From: Prevotella sp.
GTDB taxonomy: Bacteria; Bacteroidota; Bacteroidia; Bacteroidales; Bacteroidaceae
Assembly: GCA_003483565.1 (NCBI GenBank)
Contig: DMYZ01000126.1
Coordinates: 1-38,435 of the forward strand
Reading direction: 5' to 3'
DNA length: 38,435 nucleotides
Positions 25,961-35,228 of the stretch are shown here, one piece after another. The notes beneath the pieces are model-generated. The model was not told the DNA's origin. It was given only the letters and a program-made list of their open reading frames with translations, and searched no databases. Numbering within the stretch: position 1 is the stretch's first letter; each line of letters begins with the position of its first letter. The translations under genes were made by a program, and so were the position numbers.

Positions 25961-26314
25961 ATGGAACTCTATTTCACAGGCATTATTATTGCGGCATGTA
26001 CTTTCTTAATAATAGGAATATGTCACCCTATTGTGATTAAAATGGAATATTATACAGGTACAAAATACTGGTGGACTTATTTAATAATTGGTATCATAGC
26101 TATTTGCGGAGCCCTTGGTGTAAGAAACGTTATTGGATCGTCAGTTCTAGGAGTTGTCGGTGCATCTTTCCTTTGGGCCATTGGGGAGTTATTCGAACAA
26201 AAACGCCGAGTAGAAAAAGGTTGGTTTCCAATGAATCCAAAGCGCAAGGACGAATATACCCTTATAAATCCTAATAAAAAAGAAATGGATTCTTTAGACA
26301 ACAAAGAAAACTGA
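25961..26314 (+). CDS. DUF4491 membrane protein
   Basis: A 117-residue inner-membrane protein recognised as DUF4491. It starts MELYFTGIIIAACTFLIIGI, then HPIVIKMEYYTGTKYWW, then a second and third hydrophobic segment (about 38-56 and 60-80). It ends in ELFEQKRRVEKGWFPMNPKR, the family's hallmark. The function is unknown. I chose the ATG at 25961 because family members begin directly with the ELxFTG segment. Its stop overlaps the rlmH start by one base (TGATG), so the two genes are translationally coupled. Confidence 0.86.
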   Translation: MELYFTGIIIAACTFLIIGICHPIVIKMEYYTGTKYWWTYLIIGIIAICGALGVRNVIGSSVLGVVGASFLWAIGELFEQKRRVEKGWFPMNPKRKDEYTLINPNKKEMDSLDNKEN

Positions 26315-26784
26315 TGAAAACGACATTGATACAAGTAGGAAAAACGGTAAATAAACATTTTGTTGCAGGCATAAATGACTATACAGAACGCATAGGTCAC
26401 TATATGCCTTTTGACATTCAAACTATACCAGAAATAAGAAACACCAAAAAACTTTCAGAAGAGTTGCAAAAAGAAAAAGAAGGTGAACTCATTTTAAAAC
26501 AGCTTCATCCAGGCGATACAATGGTACTCCTTGATGAGCATGGCGTGGAATATCGAAGTATTGAATTTGCTTCATTTCTAGTAAATAAACAAAATACGGT
26601 CCGTCGACTTATCTTCGTTATCGGGGGTCCTTACGGATTTTCCAAAGATGTATACAAACGTGCAAATAACAAAATCAGCCTTTCTAAAATGACTTTTAGC
26701 CATCAAATGGTACGACTCATTTTCGCCGAACAATTATATCGGGCTTGTACAATTATCAAAGGGGAACCTTACCATCACGAATAG
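26314..26784 (+). CDS. rlmH: 23S rRNA pseudouridine-1915 N3-methyltransferase (RlmH)
   Basis: A 156-residue SPOUT-class methyltransferase that modifies pseudouridine 1915 in helix 69 of 23S rRNA. The trefoil-knot SAM-binding segment FVIGGPYGFS (101-110) is followed by LSKMTFSHQMVRLIFAEQLY and the C-terminal KGEPYHH (149-155), all characteristic. Length equals E. coli RlmH (155 aa). It shares the TGATG overlap with the preceding DUF4491 gene. The GH106 gene follows after 27 nt. Confidence 0.96.
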   Translation: MKTTLIQVGKTVNKHFVAGINDYTERIGHYMPFDIQTIPEIRNTKKLSEELQKEKEGELILKQLHPGDTMVLLDEHGVEYRSIEFASFLVNKQNTVRRLIFVIGGPYGFSKDVYKRANNKISLSKMTFSHQMVRLIFAEQLYRACTIIKGEPYHHE

Positions 26785-26811
26785 AATAATACGTTAACAA
26801 TAAACGATGCT

Positions 26812-29529
26812 ATGAATATAAACTATCTAAAAACAAAACAATTGAAGAGACACTTTATATTTTATCTTGTCTGCAAGAAGAATATTATGGGATTACTCCT
26901 GGTATTAACTCTGTGTCCACTTGCCTTGTCTGCACAAGACTGGCCTATGGCACAGCAAGAAGCCAAAGCAGGCGCCAGGTGGTGGTGGTTTGGGTCCTCC
27001 GTAGACACGACTAACTTGAAATGGAATATCCAACAATATGCCAACCATGGTCTGGGAGCTCTTGAAATAACTCCTATCTATGGTATACAGGGGAATGAAG
27101 CTAATGAGATACCTTATCTTTCTGATAAATGGATGGAAATGCTCCGCTACACAGAACACCAGGGTGACATTAACAAAGTTGAAATCGACATGACAACAGG
27201 TACGGGGTGGCCTTTCGGTGGTCCATGGGTACCTATTGATGAAACGGCATCTAAAGCTCTCTTTATCACAAAAAATATAAAAGATAAGAATATTAAAGAT
27301 CTTGACATTTCTCCATCTGATAAAGATTTAGCAAAAAGCAAGTTGCTTAAAGTCATGGCTTACGGTGAAAATGGACAAGTTCTCGATATTACAGCTAATG
27401 TCACTACTAAAAATAACCTATATTTTTTGAGTACTAAACTCCCCCAAAAAGGTAACTGGAAAATTTATGCTTTATATAACAGGTTTGCTATCATGCAAGT
27501 AAAGCGTTCTGCACCTGGAGGTGAAGGGTTTGTAATTGATCATTTCAACAAAAATGCGGTACAGCATTACCTAAAGCATATATCCGATGCATTTGAACGC
27601 ACCCATACTCCATTTCCACATACATTTTTCAATGACAGTTATGAAGTAAGTGAAGGAGACTGGACTCCAATACTTCTTGAGGAATTTAAAAAAAGAAAAG
27701 GTTATAAATTAGAGGAATATTTACCACAATTACAAAATGAGAAAACAGCACTAGAGAAAAACGATAAAACTCCAGAACAAGTCATCATGGACTACAGAGA
27801 AACTCTCAGTGATCTACTTTTAGAAAACTTTACTACAACATGGACATCATGGGCTCATGAACATCATGCTATAACTCGTAATCAGGCACACGGCTCTCCA
27901 GCCAATCTAATTGATCTCTATGCTGCAGTCGACATTCCTGAGATAGAAGGTTTTGGACTAAGTGATTTTGGCATTAAAGGTTTAAGAAAAGATAGTGGCT
28001 ATACTAGGCCGAATTATAGCGACTTATCAATGCTTAAGTATGCACCTAGTGCAGCTCATATAACAGGCAAAGCTCTTACTTCCAGTGAAACTTTTACTTG
28101 GCTTACAGAACACTTTCGCACTTCTTTAAGCCAAATGAAACCAGATATGGATCTCATGTTTATCAGTGGAGTCAATCACATGTTTTTCCACGGCACAGCC
28201 TATAGTCCTAAAGATGCAGCATGGCCGGGATGGAAATTCTATGCCTCTATAGACATGAGCCCAACAAACAGTATATGGAGAGATGCTCCTTATTTTTTAA
28301 AATACATTCAACGTTGCCAGAGTTTCCTTCAATGGGGGAAACCCGATAATGATTTTTTGGTTTATCTGCCAATAAGGGATATGTGGACAAAGGATCTTAA
28401 TCACAAATTCATGCAATTCTCCATTCATAATATGAATGAACGTTCTCCTGAATTCATTAAGGCAGTCCTTAGTATCAACGCTGCAGGATTCGATTGTGAT
28501 TATATCTCTGAGCGTTACATTCTTTCTACAAAATATGTCAATGGCATGTTGCAGACCGTAGGAGGGACCCGCTATAAAGCCTTAATCATTACAAATAAGA
28601 ACACATTAATGGCACCAAACGTGCGTCAGCATATCGAAGACCTCAGGGCTCAGGGTGCGAATATCATCTATGGCATTGATACTACAGCAATGAACAAAGC
28701 TGCCTGTAGGGAAGAAATGAACAGTAAATATCATCTCAAGATGATACGTCGTTCAAATAGTAAAGGGTGGCATTATTTTATATCCAACCTAACCCCCAAC
28801 AATGTTAATAATGAAGTAAAATTAGCTGTTCCTTTCCAAACAGCAATGTGGTTTAATCCTATGACAGGTGAGCGTTACGCAGCTAAAATAAATAATGGCA
28901 AAATTAATATAGACCTCTCTTCTGGAGAAAGTATGATTCTTGAGACCTTTACCCAAGCTGATGAAACTCTACTGAAAGAAATAGCTAGTCTAGGATATCG
29001 AAAGGATACCCCGTATGACAAAACAGGTAAACTTATTCGTACGGGATGGAAACTTCATTTTGAAGACTCTACTCCACAAATTAATAAAACATACAATATT
29101 AACACTTTAACAAGTTGGGAGAATATAGATGATTCAACTCGGATTCTAATGGGTACCGGAGTATACGAATGTAGTTTGAAACTTACAGCCCAAGACCTGC
29201 AAGGATCTGATACATGGGCAATTAATCTTGGTGATGTCAGAGAAAGTGCACGTGTCTATATTAATGACCAATTTGTTGGCTGTGCATGGTCCGTACCCTA
29301 CACTCTATATTTTACAAAAAAACTACACAAAGGATTTAATAAAATACGCATTGAAGTAACCAACCTCCCTGCAAACCGTATCAGTGATATGGATCGCAAG
29401 GGCATGAACTGGCGAAAAATGAAAGACATAAATATCGTTGATATCAATTATAAACACTCTAGTTATGCAGACTGGTCACCGGTTTCTTCTGGTCTGAACA
29501 GTCATGTATTACTGTACAAAGTAAAATGA
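26812..29529 (+). CDS. GH106-family glycoside hydrolase (putative alpha-L-rhamnosidase)
   Basis: A 905-residue exported hydrolase. After an N-terminal hydrophobic signal (cleavage likely after LCPLALSAQ, about residue 41) it shows ARWWWFGSSVDTTNLKWNIQ and LGALEITPIYGIQGNEANEI. These are the opening signature of GH106, whose characterised members remove alpha-L-rhamnose from plant polysaccharides such as rhamnogalacturonan. DMTTGTGWPFGGPWV and FFNDSYEVSEGDWTP follow in the catalytic region. The C-terminal galactose-binding-like beta-sandwich (about 760-870) contains NLGDVRESARVYINDQFVGC. The start could alternatively be the ATG at 26887, but upstream basic residues improve the signal peptide. 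Its stop overlaps the uvrA start by 4 nt. Confidence 0.82.
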   Translation: MNINYLKTKQLKRHFIFYLVCKKNIMGLLLVLTLCPLALSAQDWPMAQQEAKAGARWWWFGSSVDTTNLKWNIQQYANHGLGALEITPIYGIQGNEANEIPYLSDKWMEMLRYTEHQGDINKVEIDMTTGTGWPFGGPWVPIDETASKALFITKNIKDKNIKDLDISPSDKDLAKSKLLKVMAYGENGQVLDITANVTTKNNLYFLSTKLPQKGNWKIYALYNRFAIMQVKRSAPGGEGFVIDHFNKNAVQHYLKHISDAFERTHTPFPHTFFNDSYEVSEGDWTPILLEEFKKRKGYKLEEYLPQLQNEKTALEKNDKTPEQVIMDYRETLSDLLLENFTTTWTSWAHEHHAITRNQAHGSPANLIDLYAAVDIPEIEGFGLSDFGIKGLRKDSGYTRPNYSDLSMLKYAPSAAHITGKALTSSETFTWLTEHFRTSLSQMKPDMDLMFISGVNHMFFHGTAYSPKDAAWPGWKFYASIDMSPTNSIWRDAPYFLKYIQRCQSFLQWGKPDNDFLVYLPIRDMWTKDLNHKFMQFSIHNMNERSPEFIKAVLSINAAGFDCDYISERYILSTKYVNGMLQTVGGTRYKALIITNKNTLMAPNVRQHIEDLRAQGANIIYGIDTTAMNKAACREEMNSKYHLKMIRRSNSKGWHYFISNLTPNNVNNEVKLAVPFQTAMWFNPMTGERYAAKINNGKINIDLSSGESMILETFTQADETLLKEIASLGYRKDTPYDKTGKLIRTGWKLHFEDSTPQINKTYNINTLTSWENIDDSTRILMGTGVYECSLKLTAQDLQGSDTWAINLGDVRESARVYINDQFVGCAWSVPYTLYFTKKLHKGFNKIRIEVTNLPANRISDMDRKGMNWRKMKDINIVDINYKHSSYADWSPVSSGLNSHVLLYKVK

Positions 29530-32414
29530 AACAGAATATAGAACTCGATCCATCTCTTCTTGCTACAAAGGATGAAGGATTTATAGAAATCAAGGGCGCC
29601 AGGGTGAATAACCTGAAGAATATATCTCTGAAGATACCTCGTAACAAGCTGATTGTGATTACGGGAGTTTCAGGATCAGGAAAATCTTCACTGGCTTTTG
29701 ATACTCTGTATGCAGAAGGTCAACGTCGATATGTAGAAAGTTTGTCAAGTTATGCTCGACAATATCTTGGAAGAATGAGTAAACCGGAATGTGATTTCAT
29801 AAAAGGTTTGCCACCAGCTATTGCAATTGAGCAAAAAGTTATAGCCCGTAACCCACGCAGTACTGTAGGAACAAGCACAGAAGTATATGAATATCTTCGT
29901 TTGCTCTATGCACGTATAGGCAAGACTTTCTCTCCTATCAGTGGTGAAGAAGTAAAAAGGCATACTACAGAAGATATCCTTTCTTGTACAAAGAAATTTG
30001 CAGAAGGCACAAAATTTGTTATGATGGCACCACTTCGCATCATCAAGGACAGGACTATTCTTAAGCAGTTGGAAATGGAGTCACAGCAAGGTTACAGTCG
30101 TATCTATGTAAATGATGACTTTCAACGCATTGATGAATATATAGAAACACATAAGGATGAAGAAAGGCCAGGAAAGGAAAAGACGTCCAATATTTATATT
30201 GTTATTGATCGTATGTCTGTATCAAATACGAAAGATGACATAGCCCGCCTGATCGATTCTGCTGAAACCGGTTTCTATGAAGGCGACGGTGAACTTATTT
30301 TAATGTTTCTGCCTAGTAGACAACAATTCAAGTTTAATACTCGTTTTGAAGCTGATGGGATAAAATTTGAAGAACCGAATGATAATATGTTCTCTTTTAA
30401 TTCCCCACTAGGAGCCTGTCCTACTTGTGAAGGATTCGGGAGTATTATCGGAATTGACGAGAAACTCGTTATAACCAACTCTTCTCTTTCTGTATACGAT
30501 GGATGTGTTCAATGCTGGCACGGAGACAAAATGGGCATGTGGAAGGATGAGTTTTGCCGTCGCGCAGCCAAAAATCATTTTGATATTTTCAAACCTTACT
30601 ACAAGCTTACCCAAAAGGAAAGAGATATGCTTTGGCATGGTTTACCATCAGAAAAGGATCTCGATCCTAAAGATAGAATCTGCATAGATGCATTTTTTCA
30701 AATGCTAAAAGAAAACCAGTATAAGATACAATATCGCGTGATGTTAAGTCGCTTCCGTGGTAAAACAACATGTCCAACCTGCCATGGCACACGGCTGAAA
30801 AAAGAAACTACATACGTAAAAATTGAAGGTAAAGATATTACAGAATTGGTAGATATGCCAATTTATAAACTTCGGCAATGGTTTGATGAGCTCCAACTCA
30901 ATGAGCATGATGCACAAGTAGCCAAACGGTTATTAATGGAAATCCGTAACAGATTGCAGTTCCTTGACGAAGTAGGACTTGGATACCTGACACTCAACCG
31001 CAGATCTAATACTCTTTCTGGTGGTGAAAGTCAGCGTGTAAGTCTCTCAACAAGTCTCGGAAGCAGTTTAGTAGGAAGCCTTTATATTCTAGACGAACCA
31101 AGCATCGGGCTTCATAGTCGTGATACCGATAGACTGATTCATGTTCTTCGTGAATTGCAAGAGTTGGGAAATACGGTTATTGTCGTTGAACATGATGAAG
31201 AAATCATGCGGCAGGCTGATTACCTTATTGATATAGGGCCTAATGCGGGCCGGCTTGGAGGGGAAATAGTTTATCAGGGTAAAGTACCTGAAAATAAAAT
31301 TCTTAATAGAGAAGGCGAAAGGCTTTGCGAAAAGTATCCTCAATCATACACTATAAAATATCTCACAAGCAAGGAAGTAATCCCTATTCCACCATGCCGC
31401 AGATCATGGAATCAAAGCATTATCCTTACGGGAGCACGCATGAACAACCTGCAGGGAGTAGACGTACATATTCCCCTGAATGTACTTACTGCCGTTACAG
31501 GCGTATCAGGTTCCGGGAAATCAAGCCTGATAAAGGGCATTCTATATCCTGCTCTAAAACGACGCCTTAATGAAGTCTGCGACCCACCAGGAGAATATTC
31601 CACGCTTGAAGGTGACTGGGCAACTATTCACCACGTAGAGTTCGTTGATCAAAATCCTATTGGTAAAAGTTCCAGAAGTAATCCTGCCACTTATGTCAAA
31701 GCATATGATTCTATCCGCCAGCTCTTTGCTGCTCAACCTCTTGCAAAGCAACAAGGTTTCACTTCACAATATTTCAGTTTCAATGCAGACGGTGGCAGAT
31801 GTGAGGAATGTAAAGGTGCTGGAGTTATAACTGTAGAAATGCAGTTTATGGCAGATCTTATTCTAGAATGTGACGCTTGCCATGGGAAGCGATTCAAACA
31901 TGAAATTCTAGAAGTGAAAATTCATGATAAAAATATCAATGATGTGCTTAATATGACGGTCAATGAAGCTATCGAATTCTTTGAAGAATATAAAGAAAAG
32001 ACCATTGTCAGCCGACTAAAGCCTTTACAGGATGTCGGACTTGGTTATATTAAACTAGGCCAAAACTCTAGCACACTCTCAGGCGGAGAGAACCAGCGTG
32101 TGAAACTCGCCTATTTCATCGGACAGGAAAGACAAGAACCGACCCTTTTTATTTTTGATGAGCCAACTACAGGTCTCCATTTCCATGATATCCAACGCCT
32201 TCTTTCTGCTTTTAATGCTCTTATAGAACGTGGTCACACCGTTGTTGTCATCGAACACAATCTTGATGTCATCAAATGTGCTGATTATATTATTGATATA
32301 GGACCTGAAGGTGGAGATAAAGGCGGACACATTATAGCTACAGGGACACCTGAAAAAATCATCAAATGCAAGGATAGCATTACAGGACAATACCTAAAAG
32401 AGAAATTTTTATAA
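29526..32414 (+). CDS. uvrA: Excinuclease ABC subunit A (UvrA family)
   Basis: A 962-residue nucleotide-excision-repair damage sensor with two ABC ATPase modules. The first Walker A is GVSGSGKSS (47-55), with NTLSGGESQRVSL and YILDEPSIGLHSRD later. The second module has TGVSGSGKSSLIKG, STLSGGENQRVKL and IFDEPTTGLHF. The zinc finger GGRCEECKGAGV ... CDACHGKRF is intact. In the insertion-domain zinc module, CPTCEGFG is present, but the preceding CxxC found in E. coli UvrA is replaced (GIKFEEPNDNMFSFNSP follows directly). This matches one of the two UvrA types I know in Bacteroidota. ATGA overlap with the GH106 gene. Confidence 0.93.
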   Translation: MKQNIELDPSLLATKDEGFIEIKGARVNNLKNISLKIPRNKLIVITGVSGSGKSSLAFDTLYAEGQRRYVESLSSYARQYLGRMSKPECDFIKGLPPAIAIEQKVIARNPRSTVGTSTEVYEYLRLLYARIGKTFSPISGEEVKRHTTEDILSCTKKFAEGTKFVMMAPLRIIKDRTILKQLEMESQQGYSRIYVNDDFQRIDEYIETHKDEERPGKEKTSNIYIVIDRMSVSNTKDDIARLIDSAETGFYEGDGELILMFLPSRQQFKFNTRFEADGIKFEEPNDNMFSFNSPLGACPTCEGFGSIIGIDEKLVITNSSLSVYDGCVQCWHGDKMGMWKDEFCRRAAKNHFDIFKPYYKLTQKERDMLWHGLPSEKDLDPKDRICIDAFFQMLKENQYKIQYRVMLSRFRGKTTCPTCHGTRLKKETTYVKIEGKDITELVDMPIYKLRQWFDELQLNEHDAQVAKRLLMEIRNRLQFLDEVGLGYLTLNRRSNTLSGGESQRVSLSTSLGSSLVGSLYILDEPSIGLHSRDTDRLIHVLRELQELGNTVIVVEHDEEIMRQADYLIDIGPNAGRLGGEIVYQGKVPENKILNREGERLCEKYPQSYTIKYLTSKEVIPIPPCRRSWNQSIILTGARMNNLQGVDVHIPLNVLTAVTGVSGSGKSSLIKGILYPALKRRLNEVCDPPGEYSTLEGDWATIHHVEFVDQNPIGKSSRSNPATYVKAYDSIRQLFAAQPLAKQQGFTSQYFSFNADGGRCEECKGAGVITVEMQFMADLILECDACHGKRFKHEILEVKIHDKNINDVLNMTVNEAIEFFEEYKEKTIVSRLKPLQDVGLGYIKLGQNSSTLSGGENQRVKLAYFIGQERQEPTLFIFDEPTTGLHFHDIQRLLSAFNALIERGHTVVVIEHNLDVIKCADYIIDIGPEGGDKGGHIIATGTPEKIIKCKDSITGQYLKEKFL

Positions 32415-32419
32415 TATAT

Positions 32420-32461
32420 AAGAAGAGCATTTCTTCGCATCTTGCAGGGAATGTTCTTCTT
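32420..32461. terminator. Hairpin between convergent uvrA and folK-like genes
   Basis: A 12-bp inverted repeat (32420-32431 with 32450-32461, one G-U) with an 18-base loop. The right arm overlaps the stop codon of the minus-strand gene (32460-32462). T tracts are weak on both sides. Confidence 0.6.
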
Positions 32462-32843
32462 ATTTAATATTCTTCAAAAGATGATGTACATAAGGACGAT
32501 TCCAGTCATTTAAATGGTGCTTTTCATCATCAAACTTAAGAATATCAATATCAATTCTGATTATACCCAGACTTTTCTCTGCCGTCGAGCGACCTAATCG
32601 CCCCTCTATCTGTTTCAAAACTGGCTCAATCTGACCAAGTTCATACAACGTATTAATTTTTGCCAGACAGTTTAAGTATTTTGTCCTTGGATCAATCTTT
32701 TCTGTATCAACAGACAACGTCCAGATAGATTCGGTAAAAGTTATATCATGGAAAAAGCTACAAAGCAATTCACGCGCAAGCTTCATATTCGTATCTGCCT
32801 CATAATTCGTCCCCAAAGAGATAATCATCCTATGCGTAGTCAT
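32460..32843 (-). CDS. FolK-like (HPPK family) protein, short
   Basis: A 127-residue protein resembling 6-hydroxymethyl-7,8-dihydropterin pyrophosphokinase. It starts IISLGTNYEADTNMKLAREL (SLGSN-like). It continues with TKYLNCLAKINTLYELGQIE and IEGRLGR, then IIRIDIDILKFDDEK, where the DxD pair would bind Mg. It ends at WNRPYVHHLLKNIK, about 30 residues before the usual end. It lacks the HPR-x2-R-x-FVL segment of canonical FolK (about 160 aa). Whether it still pyrophosphorylates the pterin is uncertain. It stands alone, convergent with uvrA and divergent from the glucosaminidase gene. Confidence 0.72.
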   Translation of the reverse strand: MTTHRMIISLGTNYEADTNMKLARELLCSFFHDITFTESIWTLSVDTEKIDPRTKYLNCLAKINTLYELGQIEPVLKQIEGRLGRSTAEKSLGIIRIDIDILKFDDEKHHLNDWNRPYVHHLLKNIK

Positions 32844-32890
32844 TTTTAATAAAATATGATAATTTTGATACCTTAACTGAATGTTAATTG

Positions 32891-32898
32891 CAAAGATA
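32891..32898 (-). promoter_or_regulatory. Candidate -7 element for the folK-like gene
   Basis: TATCTTTG on the minus strand, 47 nt before the ATG at 32843. No TTG is at 19-21 bp; an A/T homopolymer run fills the spacer. Confidence 0.5.
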
Positions 32899-32942
32899 AT
32901 AAAAAAAAATCTTTTTATGCTTCCACTCTAAGCTATTTTTGT

Positions 32943-32950
32943 TAATTTTG
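32943..32950 (+). promoter_or_regulatory. Candidate -7 element for the glucosaminidase-M64-TPR operon
   Basis: TAATTTTG followed by CAG, 39 nt before the ATG at 32990. No clear TTG at 19-21 bp upstream. Confidence 0.5.
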
Positions 32951-32989
32951 CAGTTATACATATCAAAATGCTTAAGACATTAAGGTTTC

Positions 32990-33931
32990 ATGAAGGTTAA
33001 ATATATAACATATAATTTCATCAAGGTCACCCTCCTTTTCATAACATGTATTCACTCTTTTGGGGTGAAAGCACAGATGCAATGGAATCAAGCTTATCAA
33101 AACTATATTAACCAATATAAGGATCTTGCAGTACAGCAAATGCTCAGATACCATATACCAGCCAGTATCACACTTGCACAAGGTGTGTTTGAAAGTCGGG
33201 CAGGTATGAGTGATTTAACAAGAAATTTCAATAATCACTTTGGCATCAAATGCCATAACTATTGGACTGGCGCTACAACCTATAAGACTGATGATGCCGA
33301 AAATGAATGCTTTCGAGCATACAATAATGCTTACGAGAGTTATGAGGATCATAGCAAATTTCTCTGTCAGAGTCCCCGTTATTCCTGTCTTTTCAAACTT
33401 GACAGAAGAGATTACAGAGGCTGGGCCTATGGCCTGAAAAACTGTGGCTATGCAACGAATCCAAGTTATGCGGATAAGCTTATCCAGATTATCGAACTTT
33501 ACCATCTTAATGACTTTGACTCAGACAACAATTACAATCATTTTGTAGAAAGACATAATTCCAGAGATATCTCCTTCAATGGTGTACTCCATTCAATTAA
33601 AATATTCAATGATAACTATTATCTTATAGCCCGTGAAGGTGATACATTCAAAAGTATTGGCAAAGAAGTAGATATAAGCTGGCGAAAACTTGCCAGATAT
33701 AATGAGCGAGATAAACATGATATCCTTCAAGCTGGTGATATCGTTTTCCTAAAGAAAAAACGTTCAAAAGCTCCTAAGGTATTTAAAAACCGACCACATA
33801 TTGTACAACCAGGTGAAAGCATGTACCTTATAGCACAAATGTATGGTATTCGCTTAAAGGATCTCTATAAGATGAACAAACTCTCTCCTATTTTCCAGAT
33901 TTATCCTGGAGCAAAGCTGAAAGTAAGATAA
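32990..33931 (+). CDS. Secreted glucosaminidase-domain protein with two LysM repeats
   Basis: A 313-residue exported peptidoglycan hydrolase candidate. The signal peptide is about residues 1-28 (ends FGVKAQ). The GH73-type glucosaminidase domain (about 35-172) has ITLAQGVFESRAGMS with the likely catalytic Glu68, then NNHFGIKCHNYW and FRAYNNAYESYEDHSKFL, and ends in GYATNPSYADKLIQIIE. Two LysM modules (about 209-255 and 269-312) should bind peptidoglycan glycan strands; the second has IVQPGESMYLIAQMYGI. It probably cleaves GlcNAc-MurNAc bonds during wall remodelling. The M64 peptidase gene follows after 6 nt, so they are co-transcribed. Confidence 0.9.
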   Translation: MKVKYITYNFIKVTLLFITCIHSFGVKAQMQWNQAYQNYINQYKDLAVQQMLRYHIPASITLAQGVFESRAGMSDLTRNFNNHFGIKCHNYWTGATTYKTDDAENECFRAYNNAYESYEDHSKFLCQSPRYSCLFKLDRRDYRGWAYGLKNCGYATNPSYADKLIQIIELYHLNDFDSDNNYNHFVERHNSRDISFNGVLHSIKIFNDNYYLIAREGDTFKSIGKEVDISWRKLARYNERDKHDILQAGDIVFLKKKRSKAPKVFKNRPHIVQPGESMYLIAQMYGIRLKDLYKMNKLSPIFQIYPGAKLKVR

Positions 33932-33937
33932 ATTATT

Positions 33938-35176
33938 ATGCGTAAATTTTTAATTTTTCTTGGAGTTATAATCTCCTTAACTATAAATGCACAGAATTTT
34001 GATAATTATTTCATTGATAAAACCCTGCGCATTGATTATAATTTTTCCGGGAATGTAAATCATCAATCAATAGCTGTTGATGAACTTAATGTAATTCCGC
34101 GATGGTATGGCAAGCGCAACAGACTTGCAGAATTGCCTGTTGAAGGCAATGGACAAATCACCGTACGTGATCATCATTCAGGAAAAGTCATTTATCGCAA
34201 CTCTTTCTCTACCCTTTTTCAGGAATGGCTATCATACGATGAAGCTAAAACAACTTCCAAAAGTTTTGAAAACGTATTTCTTATACCAATGCCTAAAGAT
34301 ACAGTTGACATTACACTTGATTTACGCAATAACCGGAGACAAGTAATGGTATCCCTTACACATCAGGTAACACCCACAGATATACTCATCCGTCATATCG
34401 GTGAAAAAAACATCACACCATACATCACTCTACAGCAAGCTACCGATACCTGCCACTGTATACACATTGCTTATATTGCAGAAGGATATACTCCAGGGGA
34501 AATGAACACTTTTATTAAAGATGCTAAATTTGCTATGGAGTCACTATTTTCTTACCAACCCTTCAAAAAATTCCGTGATCGTTTCAATATTGTCGCTGTT
34601 GAGGCTCCATCCAAGGAAAGCGGAACTAGTGAACCAAGTAAAGGGATTTGGAAAAACACGGCCCTCCATTCTCACTTTGACACATTCTACAGTGACCGTT
34701 ATCTTACTACTTTACATCTTAAAGATCTGCACAATTGGTTAGCAGGTATACCTTACGAACATATAATAATACTCGTAAATACAGATAAATATGGTGGTGG
34801 TGGCATTTTAAACAGTTATAATTTATCTATGACCCATCACAAAGCTTTCCGACCAGTTGTCGTCCATGAATTTGGACATAGTTTTGCTGGGCTTGCTGAT
34901 GAATATGCTTATGATTCCGAACAAATTCCAATGTATCCTCACGACGTGGAACCTTGGGAAAAAAATATCACGACTAAGGTAAATTTTGTAGGCAAATGGG
35001 AAAATCTTATCGGTAAAAAAGATAAGAAAATAGGCTTCTATGAAGGTGCAGGATATAGCATTAAAGGTGTATATCGAGCATATCCAGACTGCCGGATGCG
35101 TACCAATGAGTATCCTGAATTCTGCCCTGCATGTCAGCAAGCCATAACTCAAATCATTAACTTTTACACAAAATAA
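33938..35176 (+). CDS. M64-family zinc metallopeptidase
   Basis: A 412-residue exported peptidase of family M64, named after the Clostridium ramosum IgA protease. Signal peptide about 1-19 (ends ISLTINAQ). An N-terminal beta-rich M64 N-domain (about 25-145) contains GNGQITVRDHHSGKVIYRNS. The catalytic domain has IAYIAEGYT, DRFNIVAVEAPS and the zinc site HEFGHSFAGLADEY at 310-323 (H310, H314, with E311 catalytic). A Cys pair, CPACQQ, is near the C-terminus. Whether it cleaves immunoglobulin or self proteins is unknown; most Bacteroidota M64 members are uncharacterised. Adjacent to the glucosaminidase gene (6 nt) and followed by a TPR protein. Confidence 0.9.
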   Translation: MRKFLIFLGVIISLTINAQNFDNYFIDKTLRIDYNFSGNVNHQSIAVDELNVIPRWYGKRNRLAELPVEGNGQITVRDHHSGKVIYRNSFSTLFQEWLSYDEAKTTSKSFENVFLIPMPKDTVDITLDLRNNRRQVMVSLTHQVTPTDILIRHIGEKNITPYITLQQATDTCHCIHIAYIAEGYTPGEMNTFIKDAKFAMESLFSYQPFKKFRDRFNIVAVEAPSKESGTSEPSKGIWKNTALHSHFDTFYSDRYLTTLHLKDLHNWLAGIPYEHIIILVNTDKYGGGGILNSYNLSMTHHKAFRPVVVHEFGHSFAGLADEYAYDSEQIPMYPHDVEPWEKNITTKVNFVGKWENLIGKKDKKIGFYEGAGYSIKGVYRAYPDCRMRTNEYPEFCPACQQAITQIINFYTK

Positions 35177-35228
35177 AATGTCTTTTTACATTTAACATGG
35201 ATGAGACTTGTTGTATATAAAATTAAAA

